A DNA stretch of 64,000 bases, from the NCBI RefSeq assembly GCF_016888335.1, contig NZ_JAFEJG010000004.1:1-64000 (forward strand), in the 5' to 3' direction. Positions 32,698 through 40,901 of this stretch are shown here, piece by piece. The notes beneath the pieces were generated by a model. It had not been told where the DNA came from. It did no database searches and was given only the letters and a program-made list of their open reading frames with translations. Within the stretch, counting starts at the first letter, position 1. Every line of letters starts with the position of its first letter. This DNA comes from Janibacter endophyticus. GTDB taxonomy: Bacteria; Actinomycetota; Actinomycetes; Actinomycetales; Dermatophilaceae. Position numbers and translations under genes: made by a program.

Positions 32698-33519
32698 CTA
32701 CCCCTTCGTGGTGGTATTCCCGGCTCCCGTGAGCCGGAGCAGGTGGGACGCCGCACTGATCAGCGGTGTCGGGATCGCACGGCCGGTCAGACCGTTCAGG
32801 GCGAGGTCTGCGTCGTGCGGGAGGTCGACGAGCAGCCCGTCGGCGTCGAGGCGGCGCGTGAGGGCGCCCATGGAGGCCTGGAGGACCCGCGGCCACTTCT
32901 TCCAGCGCGGGCCGATGACGGCCGCGATCACGGTGGGTCCGTCTTCGAGCAGCGTCAGAGCGCCTTCCAGACGGCGCATCGCAGGGACGGTGGCGCGGCT
33001 GACGACGACGACGGCGGGCGCGGAGAGGATCTGGTCGCTGAGCCAGGACGGTGAGGAGAGGACGACGGACAGGTCCCAGGCGACGTCCAGCACGGTCAGC
33101 TCGCAGCCGGCCGGGGGTTCTGCCGGGAGGGTGACCTGGTCGGGGCTGGTGAAGACCTCAGAGGCTCGCTCGACGAGCACGCTGCCTCTCGTGCCTCGAG
33201 ACCATCCGTCGGGCGTCTGCCCGAGCTCGGCGGTGGGGGCTGCCGAGAGGCCGGATGAGGTGACGGAGCAGCACTCGGTGACGCGGCTGGTCTCGGCGGC
33301 GGTGGCGATCGCCAGGGCCGTCGTGGTCGCTCCTGCTCCGCCGGAGCAGGAGATGACCGGCACGACCGGCTGGTCGCTCTCCCAGGTGCTCGCCGAGTCT
33401 CGACGGGCCCCCACGAGGCTGTGCGAGGAGGTGTCTCGGCGGAAGGTCCCAGCCTTGACCGCCTGGAAGGCCCGCTGCAGCTCTTCGACGCTGACGGGTC
33501 GGTGGGTCGCGGTGCTCAC
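32698..33519 (-). CDS. ParA/MinD-like protein with lysine-less P-loop
   Basis: A 273-residue protein with the fold of ParA/MinD ATPases: VVPVISCSGGAGATTTALAI is the deviant Walker A, LTVLDVAWDLSVVL the switch II strand and VVVVSRATVPAMRRLEGAL the later strand. The P-loop reads GGAGATTT where GGVGKTT is expected, so the invariant lysine is missing. It may bind nucleotide weakly or act as a scaffold. The GTG at 33519 overlaps the stop of the small upstream gene (GTGA). It sits at the head of the transfer operon. Confidence 0.75.
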   Translation of the reverse strand: MSTATHRPVSVEELQRAFQAVKAGTFRRDTSSHSLVGARRDSASTWESDQPVVPVISCSGGAGATTTALAIATAAETSRVTECCSVTSSGLSAAPTAELGQTPDGWSRGTRGSVLVERASEVFTSPDQVTLPAEPPAGCELTVLDVAWDLSVVLSSPSWLSDQILSAPAVVVVSRATVPAMRRLEGALTLLEDGPTVIAAVIGPRWKKWPRVLQASMGALTRRLDADGLLVDLPHDADLALNGLTGRAIPTPLISAASHLLRLTGAGNTTTKG

Positions 33520-33668
33520 GCGCACCTCACCTCGGTGGCATCTCGCTGGGCGAGGACACGGCGCACTGTCGACGGGTCGAACTCTTCGAGCTGGGCCTTG
33601 GCCTCCTGCACAGCACGCAGGTTCGCCATGCAGGTGCCCAGGTCGAGCAGTGCCTGGTGCTCGTTCAT
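33516..33668 (-). CDS. Small helical protein of the transfer operon
   Basis: A 50-residue protein (MNEHQALLDLGTCMANLRAV to TEVRCA) predicted almost entirely helical. The ATG at 33668 is preceded by GGAGG five bases away, a near-ideal site; a GTG 17 codons upstream is an alternative. It overlaps the ParA-like gene by four bases, so it is probably a partner or regulator of that protein. No family recognised. Confidence 0.6.
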   Translation of the reverse strand: MNEHQALLDLGTCMANLRAVQEAKAQLEEFDPSTVRRVLAQRDATEVRCA

Positions 33669-33761
33669 GGCTACCTCCACCAGTCGTTCGATCTCTGCCA
33701 GATCAGTCACGGTCTTCACCTCGCTGTCCCCCAAAGCCGGTCACGTGTGCGTGGGCGTTCA

Positions 33762-34562
33762 TCACGCGGGGATTCGATCCACGCCGCGGGCCTCTCGTAT
33801 GGCACTCACGCAGCGACGGGTGTGCCGGCGGATCGTCAGAGCAGAGACCCCGCGGCCTTCGGCGACCTCGGCCGAGACTGTGTTCCCGAGCAGTCCCCCG
33901 CTCCCCCGGCCGCCGCCGGTGCCGTGCCGATCTGCCGCCTCGGCGACATCGACGAGGAAGGCCCGGTCCGCCTCGGTGATGACCCCACGGCGGCAGGCCC
34001 AATCGAGCAGCGACCGCAGCTCGGCCTCAGGGCTGGGTCCGGCATCGCCCGGCAGTTGGTCGCACAGGTCCTGGATCTCGTGAGAATCCACGACGGTGCT
34101 TCGACCCCAGGTGGCTCCCGAGGCGGCACCCAGCCCGAGATCGCGCATCACGGACTTGCGCGCGTTCATGAGGATGTTCGCGGCTACCCGCCGGCCGCGT
34201 TGCCAAGGGAAGGTCCGGGCCTCCACCCACAGTGCAGCGGCCAGGAGCTCATCGACCTGGGGAGCGATCGGGTCCAGGCTCGCGGCGACCGTGATGGCCC
34301 CCGGCAGGAGGAGCCAGGTCAACGCGCCCGTGGCGGCCACGTCGTCTGCCCCCTCGGGCGAGGACAGCTCCGCCAGTGCCAGGAGAACCTCGTCGGCACG
34401 GCACCGGTCGGGCTGGTCGGCCAGCCAGGCCGGAAGGTCGTCGAGAGCCTCGACCACCTGGAGCGCGGGGTGCTCGCTCTGCCACTTTCCCCACCGGTCA
34501 CGAGCCAGGGCCAGCACCTCGTTGTCGGGGTGGTTCAGCCCGAGCTGGGTTGCGACGCTCAT
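33762..34562 (-). CDS. HTH-containing regulator-like protein, first gene of transfer operon
   Basis: A 266-residue soluble protein. The C-terminal third has a sigma-region-4/LuxR-like helix-turn-helix: VSAEVAEGRGVSALTIRRHT followed by RRCVSAIREA. The first two thirds are helical with no known domain. The ATG at 34562 is nine codons inside the frame and has GGAAGGAA before it. It heads the transfer operon and lies next to a large inverted repeat region, so it may be the transfer activator or repressor. Confidence 0.65.
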   Translation of the reverse strand: MSVATQLGLNHPDNEVLALARDRWGKWQSEHPALQVVEALDDLPAWLADQPDRCRADEVLLALAELSSPEGADDVAATGALTWLLLPGAITVAASLDPIAPQVDELLAAALWVEARTFPWQRGRRVAANILMNARKSVMRDLGLGAASGATWGRSTVVDSHEIQDLCDQLPGDAGPSPEAELRSLLDWACRRGVITEADRAFLVDVAEAADRHGTGGGRGSGGLLGNTVSAEVAEGRGVSALTIRRHTRRCVSAIREARGVDRIPA

Positions 34563-34570
34563 CTCGAGTT

Positions 34571-34595
34571 CCTTCCGTCGTGTGGACACGGAAGG
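34571..34595. promoter_or_regulatory. Inverted repeat at the start of the transfer operon
   Basis: CCTTCCGT at 34571 pairs with ACGGAAGG at 34588, nine bases apart, and includes the ribosome-site region of the gene starting at 34562. Position suits an operator or an mRNA hairpin that covers the ribosome site. Confidence 0.4.
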
Positions 34596-34657
34596 AAGTT
34601 CTCGATGGGCCGTACCGGGAAGCGTTCCCCCAGCACCGCCGACCCGTCCCTCACACC

Positions 34658-34708
34658 GGGAACGGGCGCGTTCTCCCCCGGAAAATAGGGGGAAACGCGC
34701 CCGTTCCC
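34658..34708. promoter_or_regulatory. Large inverted repeat, 20+ base arms
   Basis: The left arm starts GGGAACGGGCGCGTT and the right arm ends AACGCGCCCGTTCCC; both flank a short A-rich centre (GGAAAATA) with CCCCC/GGGGG continuing the stem. Only one base breaks the match. CGTTCCC is also repeated singly at 34623 and 34711. It lies in the non-coding gap between the pilus/secreted-protein operon and the transfer operon. Candidate operator, replication/transfer origin or strong RNA hairpin. Confidence 0.6.
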
Positions 34709-34782
34709 TGCGTTCCCCAACTCGCCCCTTGCGGGGCCTTGCGAGTCAGCCGTGAGCAGGCTTCAACGAAGTACCCGCGCAC

Positions 34783-34826
34783 GGGAAGGGCGCCTTCTCC
34801 CTAGTTGGGAGAAGGCGCCCTTTCCG
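34783..34826 (-). terminator. Long hairpin after the secreted-protein gene
   Basis: GGGAAGGGCGCCTTCTCCC and GGGAGAAGGCGCCCTTTCC pair around TAGTT, 38 bases past the stop at 34864. It lacks a U-run, so it is a probable GC-rich terminator or an mRNA 3' stabiliser for the pilus operon. Confidence 0.6.
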
Positions 34827-34863
34827 GGTCGAGTCGGCGTCCGCTGCGGAGCCGGAACGGGGG

Positions 34864-35727
34864 TTATCCCTCGACGATCGACTGCCCCTCGACGACCGTG
34901 AAGGACCACGGAGTCGTGCTCGTCACCGTGCCGAAGTCGCCGGCCTGGCCACCGCTGGCGGTCCAGGTCGCGTGCCAGTCAATCGAGATCGTGGCGTTGA
35001 CGTCGCCGGCCTTCTTGTAGATGTGGTGGCACCCGCCGGGAGCCTCCGCGAAGGGGTCGGTTCCCTGGGTCCAGGCCCGACCGGGGCCAGTGCAGGTCAC
35101 GTCCGGGGACCCGTCGCCCGGGCTCAGGCGAAGCCTGGTCGGCTCGAGGTTGACCTCAACCCACATACCGGCACCGCTCTCGCGGTCGCTCACGGCCTGC
35201 CACGAGGACTCATCGACCCAGAACCACGTCGTCGCGTTGACCGCCGTGTAGGGACGGCCATCCGCCAACGCCACCCCCGCAGGGCCACCCTGCGGCGCGG
35301 CCGGCTTCGGGATCGCCACCTTCGCCATGATCCGCACCGCAGCCTCGCCAGGCGTCTCAGGGGCAGGACCCCCCTCCCCCTCGACGGGCACGGCGGTGAC
35401 CTGGCACGCGGCAGGAACCTGACCAGTCAGAGACGAGATGCCCGCACACGCTGCCGCGAACCCCCTCTGTCGTGCCCGGGCCTCAGCCTTCTGCTCCTCC
35501 GTCAGGACGACCGGCCTCGGAGCTGCGGAACCCGCACCACTTCCACCCCGGCTCGGCGGCGTCGAAGGCGACCCGCCCTTCCCCTTCGACCCGCCATTCC
35601 CCGGCTTCTCAATGTCCTGGGTGCAGAACAGCGGCGTACAGATGAGAGGAACGGCAGCCGTGGCGGTGCTCACCCCCGCGGCCAAGCCAAAGGCTGCGAT
35701 GCTCAGGACTGCTGCTCTGCGGTGCAT
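34864..35727 (-). CDS. Secreted protein of the pilus/transfer region
   Basis: A 287-residue exported protein. The signal peptide MHRRAAVLSIAAFGLAAGVS ends at TATA; the ATG has GGAGAAGGGC upstream. A glycine/serine/proline-rich linker follows, then a C-terminal domain with conserved-looking TTWFWVDESSWQAV and WHATWTASGGQ tryptophan motifs and two or three cysteines. Similar domains occur in actinobacterial secreted proteins of pilus loci; no activity is known to me. It overlaps the upstream lipoprotein gene by 25 bases and is the last gene of the operon. Confidence 0.7.
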   Translation of the reverse strand: MHRRAAVLSIAAFGLAAGVSTATAAVPLICTPLFCTQDIEKPGNGGSKGKGGSPSTPPSRGGSGAGSAAPRPVVLTEEQKAEARARQRGFAAACAGISSLTGQVPAACQVTAVPVEGEGGPAPETPGEAAVRIMAKVAIPKPAAPQGGPAGVALADGRPYTAVNATTWFWVDESSWQAVSDRESGAGMWVEVNLEPTRLRLSPGDGSPDVTCTGPGRAWTQGTDPFAEAPGGCHHIYKKAGDVNATISIDWHATWTASGGQAGDFGTVTSTTPWSFTVVEGQSIVEG

Positions 35728-36248
35728 GTGCCCTTCTCCGTCCATGAGTCGATGAGCCAGGTCTCGCCCTCATCAGGCGTGGTGAGCGTGTACTGGATGA
35801 GGGTCTTGGCGCCCTTCTCCAGCGGCTTGCCCTGCTGGTCCCCGGTGATGTCGTTGCCGTCCTTGTCGAATGCCTGAATATTGCGCTCGACGCAGGCCTC
35901 CACCGTGGTCTGCTCCTCACCCACGTCGGGCTTCTCATAGCGCCCAGGTTTCGTCCAAAGGACCTCATTCTTCCCCTTGGTCGTGATGCCCTGTTCCTTC
36001 ATCTGGGCCTCGGCCTCATCCGTCTGCTTGAGGAGCGACTCCGAGTAGGCAGCTGCGAGAGCCTCCCGATCACCGGGGTCTAGTTCCGCCCCTCGAACCA
36101 CGGTCTCCTCGGCTGTTTCGAGGTATTGCGCGGTGGGGGGTGCGCTGATCGTGAAGTCCGGGGGTGTGGGCTCGTCGCTGCTGTTGCATCCCGCGGCCAG
36201 GGCGGTGGCCGCGAGGAGCAGCGCGGCGGCTGCGGGTCGATTTCTCAT
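35703..36248 (-). CDS. Lipoprotein
   Basis: A 181-residue lipoprotein: MRNRPAAAALLLAATALAAG followed by the lipobox cysteine, then a helix-rich acidic domain and WLIDSWTEKGTCTAEQ at the end. GGAGG stands five bases before the ATG, which overlaps the upstream stop (ATGA). Surface-anchored and unrecognised otherwise; being between the LysM-BTAD protein and a secreted protein, it probably belongs to the same surface assembly. Confidence 0.75.
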   Translation of the reverse strand: MRNRPAAAALLLAATALAAGCNSSDEPTPPDFTISAPPTAQYLETAEETVVRGAELDPGDREALAAAYSESLLKQTDEAEAQMKEQGITTKGKNEVLWTKPGRYEKPDVGEEQTTVEACVERNIQAFDKDGNDITGDQQGKPLEKGAKTLIQYTLTTPDEGETWLIDSWTEKGTCTAEQQS

Positions 36249-39200
36249 GAGGCCTCCTTGGCCCATTCACGGTCTCGCACGATCCTGTCAGTGCGTTCGG
36301 ACAAATCAACTGGAAGCGCGTCGTCGCTGCTTTCGAGGACGCTCTGGCGGAGCTGACCAGCGGCGTTTCCGTGGCCGGTGGCGCTCATCGCGGCGACGAG
36401 GTCGAGGCGAGCGATCTCTTCGTGCGGGACTGCCGCCATGACCGCTTCGGCGGTGGCCAGGGCGGTGGGACCGTCGTTGGTGGCGATGGCGTGGTTGATG
36501 ACGATGTGCGCGACGTCGGTGACCGCGCACACCATCTGCTGGTCGGGGCGGTCTCCTTCGGCCAGCCAGGACCAGCCACCTGCACGGAGCTGGTCGAAGG
36601 GGGGTCCTTCGACCAGGGCGAGAGCGGCCTTGAGGTCCTCGAGCCCGTGCTCGCCGCGGGCCTGCCCGCGGGCACGCAGCCGGCGGAAGAGGTCGACGTC
36701 GACCAGGACGTCATCGACCTGGTACACGCCGACGCCGCGGATCTTTGCGGCGCGCGAGTCCTTGGCGTTGGGCAGGTGCGGCTTCCCGCTGCGGGGGTTG
36801 GTGCCAAGCCAGTCACGGAGCGACTTGATGCTCGACCGGACACGGCCGTCGGAGATGCCGAACGCCTCGCGGACCTCGGCCATGGTTGCGCCCTGCGGAC
36901 GCAGAGCGAGGTATGCCAGGAGCTCGGTGAGGTAGGCACGGGAGTCTTCAAGCACTGCCCGCGCGTCGCCGCCGACTCGCGCCGTGACGGGACCGAGGAG
37001 CGAGAGCCGCGGCAGGTCGCAGTCCGGGGAGTGCCACCGCTCGAGGTCCTCGTCCAGGTCGGGGTCACGGTCCTCGAGGTCCTGGCGAACAGACTCGGTG
37101 ACGCGCGGGGCGATCCTTTCGACGTCCTCGACGGTGGTGGCGGTCTGCGCGATCCACTCATCCTCGTCGGGGGGCAGGAGGCTGCTGGATGCCTCCGCGG
37201 CGTCGTGGTCCTGACGGGGCTGGGTGTACTCCTCGCGCAGCGCGCCGGAGGCGTCGGTCATGGAGCGCCAGTCCTCGTCGGCGTCGCTGGATGCAGCCAG
37301 GGGCATCGGCTCGTCATGCTGCGCGCGTCCCTGGTCGAGGAGCTGGACGATGCCGTGCGCTTCGTCGATCGGAAGGGCGCAGGCGGTCAGCCGCAGCCCG
37401 GTCTGAGGCATGAAGAGGTGCCCGTCCGCGGTGACTTCGATGGTCGTGGCCAGGTCGTCCTGCGGGTCGTGCGCAGAGAGGCTGACCACGGATGCCCCGG
37501 CTCGCCCGACGGAGGTGGCGACGGTCTGCGCGGCCTGGGCCACGGCGGGGTCGTCGTCGCAGGCCACGAGCAGGGCGCAGGAGGTCCACAGGTCATCCCC
37601 GGTCTGGTTGGCTCGCGCGTCCGCGACGGTGGTTCCCTCATCGGCGCAACGGTCGATGGTGCCGACGGCGTGAGCGGTGAGGTCCTGGGCGGCGTGAGCG
37701 GCCTGCTCGTGGACGTGGATGCGCCCCGGATCGATGGCAGCGATCTCGGAGGCGACACCAACAAGGTCCATCCGAACGCTCTGGGACCAGTCGTTCACGG
37801 CCAGCTCCGCGGCCATGTACCGGATCAGGTCGGCGCTGTTGTCCGCGTCTCCGGTGATCGTCACGGCTCCGAGCTCTTCGAGGTTGAGCAGCCAGACCTG
37901 CCCACGCGCGCCGGTGCCGACGGTGACCAGTGCCGGCAGCGGGGGCTCGCCCTCGGGCACGGTCTGGTCCGTGCCGGGGCTGTCGTGAACCCACCGTGTC
38001 GCTTCGCCGGTCCACGGGGTCGGCAGGTCAGCCGGTTCGCTCAGGTGGACGATCACCTCGGACCCGTCGAGCTCGACGGCGGCCACCGGGGGGAACGGCC
38101 GGTCCTGGTCGGCGCATGTTGCTGCGAGGGAACGCAGCGCCTGGTCCATGGATTCGAGGGTCGCCAGGGCGTCAGTCCCGGCGGCGCGCACGCCTCGCTC
38201 GATCGGGACGAGCTCGGTGGCGGGGATGGGTGCTGCGCGGCCGGGGCGTCGGTGGCGTCGCTGAGCGGTGCGGCGGCGACGAAGGAGGGTCAGGGCGCCG
38301 GCCGCGAGGACTGCACCCCCACCGGCGAACGCGGCAATGCCAGCGATCTGATCCAGGGGAACGTCGGCCGTCGAGTCCTCGCTCGTGGTCTCTGCCGGTA
38401 CCGGCGCGACGGGGCTGGGGGGCGCGGTGGGCGCGGCTTCGGGAACGACCGGCGTGGGCTTCTCGGTGACCTCGGGGCCGACAGCCTCTCCCCCGCTGCT
38501 GGCAGCGTCCTGCTCGGCAGCGGCGTGAATCGCTGCGCCACCTTCACGGACGGCGTCCGCGGCCTCCTTTGCCTGCGTTCCCGTCGTCGGGGTGCCCTTT
38601 CCCTGCGTCTGCGCGATGGGGACGACGATGGTCTCTCCGACATGGATCAGGTCGGGATCGGTGATCTGTGGGTTGGCCTCGGCCAGCGCCATCCAGGTGG
38701 TGTCGTGCTCGGCGGCGATCTCGGCCAGAGTGTCCCCCGCCTCGACCGTAACGGGGGTGGGTCCGTGGCCGGGCAGGAGGAGCTGCTGGCCGGGCGTGAT
38801 CGTGTACGGCTGCGACAAGCCGTTGAGAGCGGCGATCTCGCGGTATCGCGTCGGGTCGCCGAGCTCCCTGTCCGCGATACTCCACAGCGTCTCGTGGCGC
38901 TTGACGGTCACCCCACGGTCGGCGGCCTGGTCGGGCGAGGCGACCTCGGTCGTCTTGGCCTCTGCTGCGGGGGCTGCCTCGACGGCCGGGGTGGCCTCCT
39001 GGGCCACGACGAGGGACTGCGCGGGCGGTGCGGCGGTAGCAGTCATCGTGCTCGCGCCCATGGCGATGACCGCGCCGACCAGCGCGGCCGCGGGGCGTCC
39101 CGCCGGCCCCTTGGGGACCGCGAGGCGGATGCCGCGTGCTGCCGCGACCGCCTCGACGAGGACGGAGTAGGTGAACGCGGCCCACAGCACGGCGGCGGCG

Positions 39201-39391
39201 ACGATCAGGACAGCGACGAGCACCTGCCCGGTCTCGTCACGGCTGGTCAGGGCGGCGGTGATCTGCTCGAGGGTCGGGAGCTGGTCGGGCAGCACCCCCG
39301 AGAGCAGCAGCAGCGCCGGGGCGCCGACGATGAGCAGGAGGATCGTGGCCAGGGCCAGAAGGCCCTTGACCAGGCTCGCAGCGCGGTTCAT
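36245..39391 (-). CDS. LysM-BTAD membrane protein
   Basis: A 1,048-residue protein with an unusual order. Two N-terminal helices are followed by two extracytoplasmic LysM repeats (VKRHETLWSIADRELGD and VEAGDTLAEIAAEHDTTW), a proline/threonine-rich stretch, another helix (IAAFAGGGAVLAAGALTLLR), and a 620-residue cytosolic part. That ends in a SARP-like winged helix plus bacterial transcriptional activation domain (LSLLGPVTARVGG, LRPQGATMAEVREAFG, DLKAALALVEGPPFDQL). It binds peptidoglycan outside and resembles a regulator inside, so it may sense the wall or pilus assembly. GTG 39400 is an alternative start. Confidence 0.85.
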   Translation of the reverse strand: MNRAASLVKGLLALATILLLIVGAPALLLLSGVLPDQLPTLEQITAALTSRDETGQVLVAVLIVAAAVLWAAFTYSVLVEAVAAARGIRLAVPKGPAGRPAAALVGAVIAMGASTMTATAAPPAQSLVVAQEATPAVEAAPAAEAKTTEVASPDQAADRGVTVKRHETLWSIADRELGDPTRYREIAALNGLSQPYTITPGQQLLLPGHGPTPVTVEAGDTLAEIAAEHDTTWMALAEANPQITDPDLIHVGETIVVPIAQTQGKGTPTTGTQAKEAADAVREGGAAIHAAAEQDAASSGGEAVGPEVTEKPTPVVPEAAPTAPPSPVAPVPAETTSEDSTADVPLDQIAGIAAFAGGGAVLAAGALTLLRRRRTAQRRHRRPGRAAPIPATELVPIERGVRAAGTDALATLESMDQALRSLAATCADQDRPFPPVAAVELDGSEVIVHLSEPADLPTPWTGEATRWVHDSPGTDQTVPEGEPPLPALVTVGTGARGQVWLLNLEELGAVTITGDADNSADLIRYMAAELAVNDWSQSVRMDLVGVASEIAAIDPGRIHVHEQAAHAAQDLTAHAVGTIDRCADEGTTVADARANQTGDDLWTSCALLVACDDDPAVAQAAQTVATSVGRAGASVVSLSAHDPQDDLATTIEVTADGHLFMPQTGLRLTACALPIDEAHGIVQLLDQGRAQHDEPMPLAASSDADEDWRSMTDASGALREEYTQPRQDHDAAEASSSLLPPDEDEWIAQTATTVEDVERIAPRVTESVRQDLEDRDPDLDEDLERWHSPDCDLPRLSLLGPVTARVGGDARAVLEDSRAYLTELLAYLALRPQGATMAEVREAFGISDGRVRSSIKSLRDWLGTNPRSGKPHLPNAKDSRAAKIRGVGVYQVDDVLVDVDLFRRLRARGQARGEHGLEDLKAALALVEGPPFDQLRAGGWSWLAEGDRPDQQMVCAVTDVAHIVINHAIATNDGPTALATAEAVMAAVPHEEIARLDLVAAMSATGHGNAAGQLRQSVLESSDDALPVDLSERTDRIVRDREWAKEAS

Positions 39392-39396
39392 CTCGC

Positions 39397-39813
39397 TCAC
39401 TCTCCTGTCTCGACGCCGATGTTGAGCCGGGCGACGGCGGTCCGGGTGATCGTCCAGCCCCGTCCAGTCCACGGCCCTTGCCCGGACTTCCTCGCGGTGA
39501 CGGTGATCTCGCCCGGTCCGGTGACGGTGACCGTGCCGGTTGCGTCGGAGTTGGTCAGGCAGGTCTGCGCGGCCCGGATCGCGTTCTCCATATCAGCGCT
39601 GGAGGCGCGAGAACGCGGGTCGATGGCCCCGGTCGCGCACCGGGCGCTCTCGTTGGCGACAATGTCGGTCCGCGTGGTGGTGCGCACCTTGGCCCCGACG
39701 TCGACGACCAGAGCTCCGGCGATGAGCAGACCCGCGGCGACGACCGCGATCCAGACCGTCACCGACCCCTCGTCATCCCTGGCCCTGGCCAGGAGGGCTC
39801 GAAGCGTTCTCAC
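39397..39813 (-). CDS. TadG/TadE-like pseudopilin
   Basis: A 138-residue protein with a basic leader, a glycine-then-hydrophobic segment (EGSVTVWIAVVAAGLLIAGA) and an extracytoplasmic beta-rich domain. This is the Tad minor pilin pattern. The GTG at 39813 overlaps the upstream stop (GTGA), which decides the start. One of three consecutive TadE/TadG-type genes. Confidence 0.78.
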   Translation of the reverse strand: MRTLRALLARARDDEGSVTVWIAVVAAGLLIAGALVVDVGAKVRTTTRTDIVANESARCATGAIDPRSRASSADMENAIRAAQTCLTNSDATGTVTVTGPGEITVTARKSGQGPWTGRGWTITRTAVARLNIGVETGE

Positions 39814-40232
39814 TGTCCCCTCCACACGTCGACGGGGCTAGTCGCCGTCGCAGAGATCGTGCGGCTTCCTGGCAGGCCAGGCATCCCGATGTCGGAGAGA
39901 GCGACATCGCAGGTGACGCGAACGGTCACGCTGGCGGGTCGACCCGACCAGTTGCTGGTGTCGGTACTCACGCTCGGCCCGCCCTCAGTGCATGTGAGTC
40001 CCTGGTTCGCCAGGTCGGTCGCGGCGACCCGCTGCGCGGCGATGGTCGCCTCGCCGGGGGTACGGGCCAGGCTCGCGGCCCGGGCTGCGGAGCCGCCCAC
40101 GGACTCGGCCGCGTTGGAGGCGACCATGATCCGGCCGCCCATGATGACCACCGACAGCGCCAGGAGCAGCGCCGGGGCGAGGATGGCCAGCTCGAGGGTG
40201 GCCGACCCGTCGTCGTTCGTGAGGCGTCTCAC
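39810..40232 (-). CDS. TadE-like minor pilin
   Basis: A 140-residue protein with short basic N-terminus, the cleavage-type motif DDGSATLELAILAPALLLAL (glycine followed five residues later by glutamate), and a small extracytoplasmic domain. Prepilin peptidases cut after such glycines. GTG 40232 is set by the GTGA overlap with the gene upstream. Confidence 0.82.
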   Translation of the reverse strand: MRRLTNDDGSATLELAILAPALLLALSVVIMGGRIMVASNAAESVGGSAARAASLARTPGEATIAAQRVAATDLANQGLTCTEGGPSVSTDTSNWSGRPASVTVRVTCDVALSDIGMPGLPGSRTISATATSPVDVWRGQ

Positions 40233-40630
40233 GGCTGGGTCCACCTCTCGATCTCGGCTGTTGCTGACTGCTCGACGCGCGTGGGAACTCCCGGGATCGG
40301 GAGGACCCGGTTGACCTCACGGGTCACGGTCACGGTGACGGTGGTGGCGGAGCGTTCGGCCCTGACGCTGTTCCCGCCGTCGGAGACCTGACCGAGGTAG
40401 TCCCGTGCAGCTGACGCCGCGGCCTCGGGCGAGGCGCCTTGGACGCTTCCCGTGCGCGCCCCTGCGGCGGCCGCGCCTTGCGCTTCGGTGCGGGCGGTGA
40501 ACCAGAACGCGGTCTGGATGATCCCGAAGATCACCAGGATCGCCACCGGGGCGAGGATGGCCCACTCCACCGACAGGTTGGCACGCTCGGACCGCACGGT
40601 CCGAGCGAGTCTGCGGTGGAGTGGGGTCAT
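40229..40630 (-). CDS. TadE-like minor pilin
   Basis: A 133-residue protein. ERANLSVEWAILAPVAILVI contains the conserved glutamate and hydrophobic helix of TadE proteins, followed by an alanine/glycine-rich periplasmic-type domain. Start ATG 40630 overlaps the pilin stop (TGATG). It would sit at the base or tip of the pilus. Confidence 0.82.
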   Translation of the reverse strand: MTPLHRRLARTVRSERANLSVEWAILAPVAILVIFGIIQTAFWFTARTEAQGAAAAGARTGSVQGASPEAAASAARDYLGQVSDGGNSVRAERSATTVTVTVTREVNRVLPIPGVPTRVEQSATAEIERWTQP

Positions 40631-40857
40631 CACTCGATGCCCTCCGAGCGGGACTCGAAGGCGCCGGTGAGCTTCACGACGAGCAGGCCGGCGATGAGGA
40701 TGACGACCGCGGCGATGATCGCGGCCTCGATGCTCATGATGCCTTCGTCGTTCTTCGCGCGGGCCTCGAGACGCTCACGGGCGTCGAGCGAGGTCACGTA
40801 GAGCAACGCGGCCATGCCGAGCATGACGCTGGTGATGGTGGTGACGTAGTGCTTCAT
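40630..40857 (-). CDS. Flp-like major pilin
   Basis: A 75-residue prepilin. A long basic leader precedes KNDEGIMSIEAAIIAAVVIL, where cleavage after glycine would expose a mature N-terminus with glutamate at position 5, as in type IVb Flp pilins. One hydrophobic helix makes up the filament core and the tail is short. Preceded by an AAGGGAAGC ribosome site. It is encoded between tadC and the tadE-like genes, the usual Tad order. No prepilin peptidase gene is present in the window. Confidence 0.8.
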   Translation of the reverse strand: MKHYVTTITSVMLGMAALLYVTSLDARERLEARAKNDEGIMSIEAAIIAAVVILIAGLLVVKLTGAFESRSEGIE

Positions 40858-40901
40858 GGTCTTGCTTCCCTTCGTTTCGTTGGTGTTAGCGATCGGTGAG
40901 T

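Noticed and set aside
36371-39841. A 1,156-codon plus-strand open frame opposite the LysM-BTAD gene
   Set aside because: Same antisense effect; composition is biased and the minus strand has LysM, BTAD and coupled starts.
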